Positions 1 to 5,099 of a stretch of 5,099 bases of DNA are shown here, one piece after another (position 1 is the stretch's first letter; each line of letters opens with the position of its first letter). The notes under the pieces were generated by a model, which was given only the letters and a program-made list of their open reading frames with translations, did not search any database and was not told the DNA's origin. Made by a program: the position numbers and the translations under genes. The stretch is from Chlamydiota bacterium (GTDB taxonomy: Bacteria; Auribacterota; UBA3054; B51-G9), in contig QMOL01000235.1 of assembly GCA_003648225.1 (NCBI GenBank), positions 1 through 5,099 on the forward strand, written 5' to 3'.

Positions 1-977
1 ATATTCCTCCTCCTCCGCCTAAAATGAAGAAGATGCAAAAGCTGGAAAAAAGGATGGTGGTTAAAAAGAATATTAAAAGTAAATTACGACCGAAAACTCT
101 TTCTTTTAAGAAAAAAACTAAAATTGACTTTAAAACAGCTAATAATCTCGGCAAAAATGTTAAAAATTTGATGTATCGCGATTATGCAGCAAAACACGGC
201 GTCGAAGGCGGTGGAAAAACCCTTCGTGCTATTATTGATAAAATCGTTCTCGTATCTTATGAAGGCGGTGACTGGGACTGCGAATTCCATCACTATAAAG
301 ATAAAAAAGGGAAAACTGTAGTTGATTTTAAACACGGCTCACTTATAAATCTTATAAAGGAAATTGAGCGCAGAACTGACATAGAAGTAAAGAACAAAAT
401 TCCTGTTGTTGTTCGTGCTGATTCACCTGAAATTCATAACAGCCCGTTCGTTTATATTACAGGACATAAAGATTTTAAGTTAACTGATGCGGAAGTAGAA
501 AATCTTAGAACTTATATTCTGCAAGGTGGAGCCATCGTTGCTAATAGCTCACTACCGGGAAGACGCTCGCGTTTTGATGTTGCTTTTCGTCGTGAGATGA
601 AACGTGTGATTCCCGACCACGAATTGAAGCCAATTAATAATAAACACAAAGTTTTCCGCTCTTTTGTGGTTTTCAACGAAGTTCCGGTTGGAATGAATTA
701 CTGGCAGGAACCTATTGAAGTAATTGAAATTGACGGCAGGGTTGTCGTCATGTATAATCTTAACGATTACGGTGACTTTATGCTCGCTGCTCTTGATTCT
801 ACAGGTAACGCAATCAAATATGGACTCGCTGCTGACGCGGAAGGACATTTCCGTTGGCAGGGACCGAGGATATGGCATAATGAACGTAAACTTTATGCTA
901 ATGCGGAAGACTTTCCAACGACTCTTGACGCATATATGATGAACATCAACATTCTTGCATATCTTCTTACAAGATAA
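1..977 (+). CDS. DUF4159 domain protein, 5' end outside the window
   Basis: The reading frame is open to the left edge. Before the first internal ATG (base 24) it reads Ile-Pro-Pro-Pro-Pro-Pro-Lys, and there is no ribosome binding site there, so the real start is probably off-window; about 324 codons are visible. Counting from the ATG at 24, residues 1-35 are very Lys/Arg rich and look like a linker after a proline stretch. Residues about 69-314 match the DUF4159 family (Pfam PF13709). They include the opening strand VLVSYEGGDWDCEF (76-89), then PFVYITGHKDFKLTDAE (141-157) and LRTYILQGGAIVANSS (161-176), which resemble a class I glutamine amidotransferase-like fold without an obvious catalytic Cys. 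The family's role is unknown; many members are exported or sit near MoxR/DUF58 or TonB-type genes, which cannot be tested here. The C-terminus is intact (stop TAA at 975-977). Family call is firm; function is not. Confidence 0.85.
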   Translation, partial: IPPPPPKMKKMQKLEKRMVVKKNIKSKLRPKTLSFKKKTKIDFKTANNLGKNVKNLMYRDYAAKHGVEGGGKTLRAIIDKIVLVSYEGGDWDCEFHHYKDKKGKTVVDFKHGSLINLIKEIERRTDIEVKNKIPVVVRADSPEIHNSPFVYITGHKDFKLTDAEVENLRTYILQGGAIVANSSLPGRRSRFDVAFRREMKRVIPDHELKPINNKHKVFRSFVVFNEVPVGMNYWQEPIEVIEIDGRVVVMYNLNDYGDFMLAALDSTGNAIKYGLAADAEGHFRWQGPRIWHNERKLYANAEDFPTTLDAYMMNINILAYLLTR

Positions 978-1020
978 TTTTATTTCCTATCTTTAAATTT
1001 TTTACCACATCAACAAAAGT

Positions 1021-1097
1021 CCCGAAAGGGCAAAATGATATAAAACAGGGCAACGCCCTGTGTAGAACCGACTACCCCAAATTAGCCCTGAAAGGGC
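1021..1097. repeat. Cluster of three GC-rich REP-like mini-palindromes
   Basis: Three short stem-loops lie within 77 bp of otherwise AT-rich DNA, 43 bp after the DUF4159 stop. They are CCC-GAAA-GGG (1021-1030), CAGGGC-AAC-GCCCTG (1046-1060, six-base-pair stem) and GCCCT-GAA-AGGGC (1085-1097, five-base-pair stem). All share a GGGC/GCCC core, so the arms can also pair with each other over longer distances. This resembles the repetitive extragenic palindromes seen in Bacteroidetes-like genomes, some of which are moved by Y1 (REP-associated) transposases. No transposase is in the window, and copy number elsewhere cannot be seen. Confidence 0.6.
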
Positions 1098-1122
1098 GAG
1101 AGGAATTTCCCTTTGCTTTTTT
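1091..1122 (+). terminator. Possible intrinsic terminator after the DUF4159 gene
   Basis: AAAGGG (1091-1096) can pair with CCCTTT (1109-1114) around a 12-base loop, followed by GC and six T (1117-1122). This is terminator-like and lies about 115 bp after the DUF4159 stop and before fnt. The stem is only six base pairs, three of them A-T, and its left arm overlaps the right arm of the GCCCT-GAA-AGGGC hairpin, so the two structures exclude each other. Weak to moderate support. Confidence 0.35.
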
Positions 1123-1135
1123 AAAAATGAATACC

Positions 1136-1199
1136 GAACATCGATTAACGATTTTAGATTTTAGAAGGTTTATAAATCGAATATCAAAAATCGATGTTC
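1136..1199. repeat. 11-bp perfect inverted repeat upstream of fnt
   Basis: GAACATCGATT (1136-1146) is the exact reverse complement of AATCGATGTTC (1189-1199), with 42 bp of AT-rich DNA between them. The right arm ends 34 bp before the fnt start codon. It could be a transcribed hairpin, an operator pair or the ends of a very small repeat unit; nothing in the sequence decides. Parts of the interior recur downstream of fnt (see the repeat at 2051-2156). Confidence 0.6.
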
Positions 1200-1225
1200 C
1201 TTGTTCTTAAATCAAAATAAATGTC
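1142..1225. repeat. Left copies of two repeat modules flanking fnt
   Basis: Module A at 1142-1163 begins CGATTAACGATTT and matches the reverse complement of 2051-2072 at 20 of 22 bases by eye. Module B at 1201-1225 begins TTGTTCTTAAATC (13 bases perfect) and matches the reverse complement of 2132-2156 at 21 of 25 bases. Both modules therefore flank fnt in inverted orientation, but the order is A, B on the left and A, B again on the right, not the mirror order expected of one simple inverted repeat. They look like members of dispersed intergenic families. Module B overlaps the rejected TTG start and ends 8 bp before the fnt ATG. Confidence 0.6.
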
Positions 1226-1233
1226 TAAAATAT

Positions 1234-2046
1234 ATGAATACACCTTATTCCCCCAGCCTAAGTCATAAAGAAGTTAGTGAAACTATTTCGCAACTTGGTA
1301 TCAAAAAATCAAATACTAAAATTTGGCAGCTTCTTATATTAGGTATCTTAGCGGGATTGTATATAGGATTCGGCGGACAGCTTTTTTTAGTTACTCTAGC
1401 AAGCGGAATGGGCAAGGTTGCCGGCGGAGTAATGTTTAGCGTTGGTCTTATACTTGTTGTTGTAGCCGGAGCGGAGCTCTTTACCGGAAATGTTACGATT
1501 CTTATAGGAGTGCTCTCAACTGTTATTTCGAAAAGAAGAATGCTGAAAAACTGGGTTGTAGTCTATATCGGTAATTTCATCGGTTCTGTTATCTTAGCCT
1601 GGTTAGTGTATAAAACAGGACTTTTGGGCAAAGCAGGGGCTTTAAATGACCTGGGAACTTTATCAGTTAATGTGGCAGAATATAAACTGGCAATTCCTTT
1701 TTTCCAAGCTTTTATCAGGGGTATTTTTTGTAATATTTTAGTAATCCTGGCAATTATTATGGCAATAATGGCCAAGGATATCGCATCAAAAATATTATGC
1801 ATTATATATCCTATAGCCTGTTTTGTCGCCTGTGGTTTTGAACATTGCGTGGCTAATATGTATTTGATACCTCTCGGCCTATTGGCAAAAGGAGTACCTC
1901 TTTATAAGACATTTGTTATGTTTGATAATTTGATTCCTGTCACGCTGGGGAATATTGTGGGCGGTGTTTTTATTTTAACAATACATCCTAATAGAATTCG
2001 GCAGATAGGCACCCTTTTTAAGAAAAGCCATCCGGATATTAGGTAG
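1234..2046 (+). CDS. Formate/nitrite transporter (FNT) family channel
   Basis: This 270-residue inner-membrane protein belongs to the FocA/NirC/FNT family, whose members form pentamers that conduct small monovalent anions (formate, nitrite, hydrosulfide) with proton coupling. The family hallmarks are present. AGAELFTGN (78-86) matches the broken helix 2 loop with the gating Thr (T84, like T91 of E. coli FocA). Lys151 in the EYKL segment matches FocA K156. GFEHCVANMYLIPLG (201-215) carries the central pore His (H204, like FocA H209). DNLIPVTLGNIVGG (231-244) is the last membrane helix. Six membrane segments fit at about 31-57, 64-97, 106-128, 154-180, 184-218 and 231-252. I chose ATG 1234 because it gives the usual family length; an in-frame TTG at 1201 lies inside a dispersed repeat. 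No Shine-Dalgarno sequence is visible. The gene stands alone: no pyruvate formate-lyase, nitrite reductase or sulfite gene is beside it, so substrate is undecided, with formate a plausible default. Confidence 0.93.
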   Translation: MNTPYSPSLSHKEVSETISQLGIKKSNTKIWQLLILGILAGLYIGFGGQLFLVTLASGMGKVAGGVMFSVGLILVVVAGAELFTGNVTILIGVLSTVISKRRMLKNWVVVYIGNFIGSVILAWLVYKTGLLGKAGALNDLGTLSVNVAEYKLAIPFFQAFIRGIFCNILVILAIIMAIMAKDIASKILCIIYPIACFVACGFEHCVANMYLIPLGLLAKGVPLYKTFVMFDNLIPVTLGNIVGGVFILTIHPNRIRQIGTLFKKSHPDIR

Positions 2047-2050
2047 TAAT

Positions 2051-2156
2051 TAACATCTTAAATCGTTAATCGTTATTAGTTATTAGTTATTAGTTAATCA
2101 GTTTTCGCGAAGCGCTCGTAGAGTTTCGGGCGATATTCAATTCGATTTAAGAACAA
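2051..2156 (+). repeat. Composite intergenic element, copy 1 (heptamer tandem plus palindromic core)
   Basis: The element begins 4-11 bp after the fnt stop. A tandem of mostly 7-bp units runs from 2058 to 2100: TTAAATCG, TTAATCG, three exact TTATTAG, then TTAATCA. It is followed by TCGCGAAGCGC (2105-2115; CGC-GAA-GCG can form a mini hairpin), then AGAGTTTCGGG (2120-2130), and then module B in inverted orientation (2132-2156). The same order, tandem then TCGCGAAGCGC then AGAGTTTCGGG, is found on the - strand after trkA (4158-4250). There is no reading frame of note and no T-run, so it is not an obvious terminator. Confidence 0.65.
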
Positions 2157-2271
2157 AGTAAAATAGCTTTCGTTATACAAAAATATATAAAAACAGAATC
2201 ATTTACAGCAGTCGATACATAAAATTAATAAATAAAAAGTTTCTGCTCAGTTCAATCATAAGATTAATAAT
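2157..2271. other. AT-rich leader of the small DUF2007-like ORF
   Basis: This stretch lies between the composite element and the ATG at 2272. It is strongly AT-rich, with a TATATA-containing run at about 2189-2198 that could serve as a promoter element, but no convincing -35/-10 pair or Bacteroidetes-type TAnnTTTG box could be assigned. There is no clear Shine-Dalgarno sequence ahead of the ATG. Nothing else is supported here. Confidence 0.3.
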
Positions 2272-2454
2272 ATGGAAAACGAATTAATTACAGTTCGAAC
2301 TTACACATACGAGCATGAAGCATATATGGCCAAAGTATATCTGGAAGAATATAAATCTCAAAATAATGATACGGCAGATAATTCAGAAAAGATATTTGGA
2401 ATAATCGGGATGTTCCACTTTATAAAAAAGGGGATTAAATCCAAAATCACCTAA
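2272..2454 (+). CDS. Short DUF2007-like protein, probably truncated
   Basis: This 60-residue ORF starts MENELITVRTYTYEHEAYMAKVYLEE. Residues 5-26 closely resemble the beta strand and first helix of the DUF2007 family (putative signal-transducing domain, function unknown), in which a V-x-T-Y segment is followed by E-A-x-x-A-K-x-x-L-E. The expected next part, a Gly-Ile strand, an acidic loop and a GG(I/V)KLQV strand, is at best degenerate (NDTADN at 32-37, KKGIKSKI at 52-59), and the final helix is missing. The stop codon TAA (2452-2454) overlaps the repeat AACGAAGTAACA (2453-2464), which suggests that a repeat insertion or rearrangement cut the 3' end. No frameshift in the other two frames restores the family pattern. 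It may be a decaying gene or a short functional one. It is convergent with trkH, 45 bp away. Confidence 0.5.
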   Translation: MENELITVRTYTYEHEAYMAKVYLEEYKSQNNDTADNSEKIFGIIGMFHFIKKGIKSKIT

Positions 2455-2464
2455 CGAAGTAACA
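2453..2464. repeat. 12-bp repeat, one arm of an inverted pair flanking trkH
   Basis: AACGAAGTAACA here is the exact reverse complement of TGTTACTTCGTT at 4071-4082, on the other side of trkH. Similarity goes on weakly: TGTA follows the 12-mer in both copies (after one extra base here), and AAAATC precedes both (2443-2448 here, spacing 4 versus 6 bases). The left arm provides the last two bases of the DUF2007-like stop codon. Confidence 0.55.
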
Positions 2465-2499
2465 CTGTACTCACGTTCACTCCAAACTCCAAAATATTC

Positions 2500-4032
2500 T
2501 CATTTTTTCCAGAATGAGGGGAGGAATAATACTAAAACAGTATATAATTCCAATCTTCCAAGCAGCATCGCGAAAGTCAGCAACATTTTGGCAGAGGGTG
2601 TAATCCATGAATAAGTGCAGGTCGCTCCTACTTTGCCCAGCCCCGGACCGATGTTTCCCAAAGCCGCGATTGAAGCTGATAAAGAAGTTCTAAAATCCAT
2701 ATTATAGTCTAAAAAACATAGAGCTAAAGCAACGGTCAAATAAATGGTTATAAAAAAGAAGAAAAATGACATTACTTTATGAAGTGTGCCCGAAGGAACG
2801 CGTTCTTTATTGAGTTTTACATTAGAAACAAGATGCGGGAACAAACATCTTTCAAGCTGAACTTTTCCATATTTAAGCAGTAAAATAACCCTTGAATTTT
2901 TCATTCCTCCACCGGTCGATCCGCCACATCCTCCGATAAACATAAGGGTTACTAATAAAATAGTAGCAAATGCCGGCCAGAGGTCAAAATTTGCAGTAGC
3001 AAAACCTGTTGTGGTCAATATTGATATGACTTGAAACACAGAATAACGTAAAGAATTAAATAAGCCGGGTTCAATTTCTAATCCGGCAGTAGTGTGAATT
3101 GTAATCTTACTGATCATCAAGAATCCGGCAATCAAAAGAGAAGAAAGAATTATCAGTCCGAAATAAAATCTAAACTCTTCATCTTTCCAGTGGAAAAGAG
3201 GTTTACCGCGTAACGCTTTGTAGTGTAGAATAAAATTACAACCTGCGAGAAACATAAAAATACATATTATGACATCGAAATATGTGCTGTTATAATAACC
3301 AATACTTGATTGCTGAGTTGAAAAACCACCCGTTGCGAGAGTACCAAACGCGGTACACCAGGCATCAAACATCGTCATATTGCCCATCCATAATAAAAGG
3401 ACTTCTGCGACAGTTAATAAAAGATAAACCCCCCAGAGAATCTTCGCTGAGTTCGCAATTCTGGGAGTTAGTTGATCGGATGTTGGTCCGGGAACTTCAG
3501 CATTATATAATTGCTGCCCACCGATTCCTAAAAAAGGTAAAATTGCCAATGATAAAACAACAATTCCCATCCCGCCTAACCAATGTGTTAAACTCCTCCA
3601 GAAAAGCAGTCCTTTGGGTAAATCTGCAATACCATAGAGGAGGTTTTTTCCATTCGTAAGAAGCAGTTTATCATCTAAAACACTTGCCCCTGTTGTTGTG
3701 AATCCGGACATAGTTTCAAAGAAGGCATCATACCAAAACATATCTGAAATTATTATAAATGGTATACAGCCGAAAACAGATGCGACAATCCAACCTAAAG
3801 TAACAATGCCAAAACCTTCCCGAATTCCTAACTGAATTTTTTTATTTTTGGTTCTTGTCAGTAAAAAGAAAACAGAGCCAAAACTAATGGAAAAAGCAGC
3901 ACTTATAAACATTTGAGCAACAACATCCTGCCGGTCATTCATCAACCACCCGACGACACCTGAGATGAGAATCATCAGTCCAATGACAACAACAAGAGCG
4001 GAAATAACATTTATGACAGCGCGTTTATTCAT
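2500..4032 (-). CDS. trkH: Trk potassium uptake system, membrane pore subunit TrkH
   Basis: This 510-residue multi-spanning inner-membrane protein is the K+-translocating subunit of the Trk system, which takes up K+ when gated by the cytoplasmic TrkA ring. It has the four-fold M1-P-M2 layout of the SKT superfamily. Each pore loop is visible: P1 SGFTTTGASVL (109-119), P2 TLATGGFST (231-239), P3 ILTTTGFATANFD (338-350) and P4 AALGNIGPGLGKVG (456-469). The conserved Gly of each selectivity filter is present (G115, G235, G343, G462). IGGCGGSTGGGMKNSR (366-381) matches the Gly-rich intramembrane gating loop of the third repeat, and FWRSLTHWLGGMGIVVL (144-160) is another family signature. Length is slightly above the roughly 480 residues of E. 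coli TrkH and it appears complete. The ATG at 4030-4032 has an AT-rich leader without a Shine-Dalgarno sequence, as for fnt. It lies downstream of trkA on the same strand, but 223 bp of repeats separate them. Confidence 0.96.
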   Translation of the reverse strand: MNKRAVINVISALVVVIGLMILISGVVGWLMNDRQDVVAQMFISAAFSISFGSVFFLLTRTKNKKIQLGIREGFGIVTLGWIVASVFGCIPFIIISDMFWYDAFFETMSGFTTTGASVLDDKLLLTNGKNLLYGIADLPKGLLFWRSLTHWLGGMGIVVLSLAILPFLGIGGQQLYNAEVPGPTSDQLTPRIANSAKILWGVYLLLTVAEVLLLWMGNMTMFDAWCTAFGTLATGGFSTQQSSIGYYNSTYFDVIICIFMFLAGCNFILHYKALRGKPLFHWKDEEFRFYFGLIILSSLLIAGFLMISKITIHTTAGLEIEPGLFNSLRYSVFQVISILTTTGFATANFDLWPAFATILLVTLMFIGGCGGSTGGGMKNSRVILLLKYGKVQLERCLFPHLVSNVKLNKERVPSGTLHKVMSFFFFFITIYLTVALALCFLDYNMDFRTSLSASIAALGNIGPGLGKVGATCTYSWITPSAKMLLTFAMLLGRLELYTVLVLFLPSFWKK

Positions 4033-4038
4033 TTAATA

Positions 4039-4102
4039 TTTTATGATTTTACGATGAACATGAAAATACATGTTACTTCGTTGGATACGATTTTATGATT
4101 TT
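4039..4102. repeat. Leader of trkH: hairpin, direct repeat and right arm of the trkH-flanking repeat
   Basis: Immediately upstream of trkH (to the right on the + strand), TTTTATGATTTT occurs twice as a direct repeat (4039-4050 and 4091-4102). Between the copies, AACATG (4057-4062) and CATGTT (4069-4074) can form a six-base-pair hairpin with an AAAATA loop. The hairpin runs into TGTTACTTCGTT (4071-4082), the inverted partner of 2453-2464. If transcribed, this would be in the 5' leader of trkH and could affect translation or mRNA stability; that is inference. Confidence 0.5.
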
Positions 4103-4104
4103 CA

Positions 4105-4144
4105 ATTAATCCATTAATCCACCAATCCATTAATCCAATATTCC
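4105..4144. repeat. Octamer tandem repeat (unit ATTAATCC)
   Basis: Five consecutive 8-bp units are readable: ATTAATCC (4105), ATTAATCC (4113), ACCAATCC (4121), ATTAATCC (4129) and AATATTCC (4137). Three are exact and two vary in the first five bases. The short unit makes copy-number change by slippage likely, and it sits between trkA and trkH. Confidence 0.7.
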
Positions 4145-4157
4145 ATAAGCAAGAACC

Positions 4158-4250
4158 GGGCATTCGCCCCGAAACTCTCCGGGCACGCGGGCGCTTCGCG
4201 AGCCCATTCAACCTTAAACTTTAAACCTTAAACCTTAAACCTTAAACCTT
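4158..4250 (-). repeat. Composite intergenic element, copy 2 (heptamer tandem plus GC-rich palindromic core)
   Basis: On the - strand, following the trkA stop by five bases, there are five and a half 7-bp TTTAAGG units (4212-4250; one unit is TTTAAAG). Next come TCGCGAAGCGC (4192-4202) and, after a GC-rich insert, AGAGTTTCGGGGCG (4165-4178). This is the same module order as copy 1 after fnt, with the insert making the core longer and much richer in G and C than the surroundings. Possible stems are GGGC (4181-4184) with GCCC (4202-4205), extended inward by CGCG/CGCG after one A-A mismatch, and GGGC-ATTC-GCCC (4158-4169). CCGGGCA is directly repeated at 4156-4162 and 4179-4185. No T-run follows on either strand, so it is not a typical intrinsic terminator. 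Confidence 0.65.
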
Positions 4251-4255
4251 CCTCA

Positions 4256-5099
4256 TTAAGAGAACAGTTTTTTCTTAGTAAAAAGTTTCCCTAATTTTTT
4301 TGCAGTATCCTTTGTTGTAATAATAGCAACAATATCACCTGTTTTTAATTCAAGACTACCGGAAGGAACGATAACTTCGTTTCCGTTTCTGAAGACAAGA
4401 GCAATAACAGCATAATCTAAAATACCGCACTCATAAATTTGTTTATTACACAATTCAGAACCTGATTCAATTTCGAATTCATAGACATAAGCGTCAACTC
4501 TGTGCAAGACGGCATCAATACTTAATTTACCTGTGCCGGTACCGAGATGTCTCAGTACGGTATTTACAGCCACGAGACCTGAATTAAAGCCGCAATCAAT
4601 TACATCGAGATCAGGAACAACTTTTATATATTCGCCCTTTTTAGTTGTAGCAATTACTTTTTTAGCGCCATGCTTTTTTGCAAGAACGCAGCTTAAAATA
4701 TTATCTTCGTCATCATCAAGAACACTTATATAAACATCACATTCACTAATGCCTGTTTCTTTCAGTATAAAGTAATTAGTAGGGTCACCATTAATTACTT
4801 TCATATCAGATTCAGTTTTGTCTATAATTTCTTCACATTTATTAAAATCATTTTCTATTACTCGAACATCAAATCCGGTTTTGTCAAGTTTACGGGCAAG
4901 TTTAATTCCCATACGGCTTGCACCGGCGACTATTATTTTTTTAATTGGTTTATTGGACGGCGCGAGCCAGCTGATCATATTTTTAATTCCGTTTTTTGTA
5001 CCGGCGAGATAAACTTCATCATTTTGTTGAATAATAGTATCACCTTGAGGAATCATAAGTTTTTTATCACGGACAATAGCGGCAAATCTAACAGTTTCC
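4256..5099 (-). CDS. trkA: Trk potassium uptake system, regulatory subunit TrkA, 5' end outside the window
   Basis: Peripheral cytoplasmic protein that binds nucleotide (NAD(H), ATP/ADP in studied members) and gates TrkH. The frame stays open past the Met at 5054-5056 to the right edge, adding ETVRFAAIVRDKKL, which is ordinary RCK_C domain sequence; that Met is therefore internal. The 280 visible residues are the C-terminal part of a protein usually about 450 long with layout RCK_N-RCK_C-RCK_N-RCK_C. Seen here: the tail of RCK_C1 (1-33, with PQGDTIIQQNDEVYL), the second Rossmann RCK_N (about 53-165) and RCK_C2 (about 195-275, ending in GDIVAII). The second RCK_N has a glycine motif GASRMG (59-64), an acidic residue at the end of strand 2 (E82), NGDPTN (103-108) and LDDDEDNILSCVLAKKHGA (127-145). 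The glycine motif has Ala-Ser in place of the common GxGxxG spacing residues, but the first and last Gly are kept. trkH follows on the same strand. Confidence 0.94.
   Translation of the reverse strand, partial: ETVRFAAIVRDKKLMIPQGDTIIQQNDEVYLAGTKNGIKNMISWLAPSNKPIKKIIVAGASRMGIKLARKLDKTGFDVRVIENDFNKCEEIIDKTESDMKVINGDPTNYFILKETGISECDVYISVLDDDEDNILSCVLAKKHGAKKVIATTKKGEYIKVVPDLDVIDCGFNSGLVAVNTVLRHLGTGTGKLSIDAVLHRVDAYVYEFEIESGSELCNKQIYECGILDYAVIALVFRNGNEVIVPSGSLELKTGDIVAIITTKDTAKKLGKLFTKKKLFS

Noticed and set aside
198..221. GVEGGGKT in the DUF4159 protein formally fits a Walker A pattern
   Set aside because: It sits in a Gly-rich turn before the DUF4159 core, with no Walker B or P-loop NTPase fold after it; chance match.
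552..878. Minus-strand 108-codon ORF inside the DUF4159 gene, and a plus-strand 125-codon ORF (3282-3659) inside trkH
   Set aside because: Both are antisense shadows of well-supported genes and show no family-like sequence; the short ORFs inside fnt and trkA are the same.
1201..1233. TTG at 1201 as the start of fnt, giving 281 residues
   Set aside because: The extra 11 codons lie in repeat module B, add nothing family-like, and lack a ribosome binding site; ATG 1234 gives the usual FNT length.
2058..2100. Short tandem arrays considered as a CRISPR remnant
   Set aside because: Units are 7-8 bp with no spacers, no 24-40 bp repeats and no cas genes.
2496..2518. Inverted bases around the trkH stop (CTCAT/ATGAG, ATTCT/AGAAT) as a bidirectional terminator between the convergent genes
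   Set aside because: Stems are only five base pairs, A-T rich, overlap the trkH coding end, and no proper T-run follows on either strand.
4212..4250. CCTTAAA tandem resembles plant-type telomere repeats
   Set aside because: The unit is not CCCTAAA, the array is under 40 bp and lies between bacterial genes; similarity is coincidental.
1..5099. A novel defence or other multi-gene system
   Set aside because: The coding content is one DUF4159 protein, an FNT channel, a short DUF2007-like ORF and a standard Trk system on opposing strands, with no nuclease, helicase, toxin, reverse transcriptase or transposase; only the intergenic elements look unusual.

Overview
This is a 5.1 kb window of AT-rich bacterial DNA with four recognisable protein families and three repeat-filled intergenic gaps. 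The organism is most likely an uncultured Gram-negative-type bacterium of the Fibrobacteres-Chlorobi-Bacteroidetes (FCB) neighbourhood, and Cloacimonadota is my best guess. That rests on a DUF4159 protein, start codons without a clear Shine-Dalgarno sequence in AT-rich leaders, and intergenic DNA made of GC-rich mini-palindromes and short AT-rich tandem repeats. The assignment is an impression and not proven by the window.

Layout, left to right. (1) A DUF4159 protein on the + strand runs in from the left edge to 977; its N-terminus is outside the window. (2) Gap 978-1233 holds a cluster of REP-like GC-rich hairpins, a possible terminator and an 11-bp inverted repeat. (3) A formate/nitrite-family channel (FNT) lies on the + strand at 1234-2046. 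(4) Gap 2047-2271 starts with a heptamer tandem repeat, followed by a palindrome-bearing core. (5) A 60-codon, apparently truncated DUF2007-like ORF lies on the + strand at 2272-2454. (6) Convergent to it, trkH lies on the - strand at 2500-4032. (7) Gap 4033-4255 holds an octamer tandem, a GC-rich palindromic core and a second heptamer tandem. (8) trkA lies on the - strand from 4256 to beyond the right edge.

Functional picture. trkA and trkH encode the regulatory ring subunit and the membrane pore subunit of a Trk potassium uptake system. They are in operon order (trkA upstream of trkH) but are separated by 223 bp of repeats. The FNT channel moves a small monovalent anion such as formate, nitrite or hydrosulfide; the sequence does not say which. 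The DUF4159 protein has no known function and probably belongs to a gene cluster to the left. I see no evidence that these units form one joint system.

The most unusual material is intergenic. Two gaps carry what looks like the same composite element: heptamer tandem, then TCGCGAAGCGC, then AGAGTTTCGGG. In both cases it begins within about a dozen bases of a stop codon and is oriented with the upstream gene. Further short repeat modules are shared in inverted orientation around fnt and around trkH. I do not see a CRISPR array, an insertion sequence, or an RNA gene.
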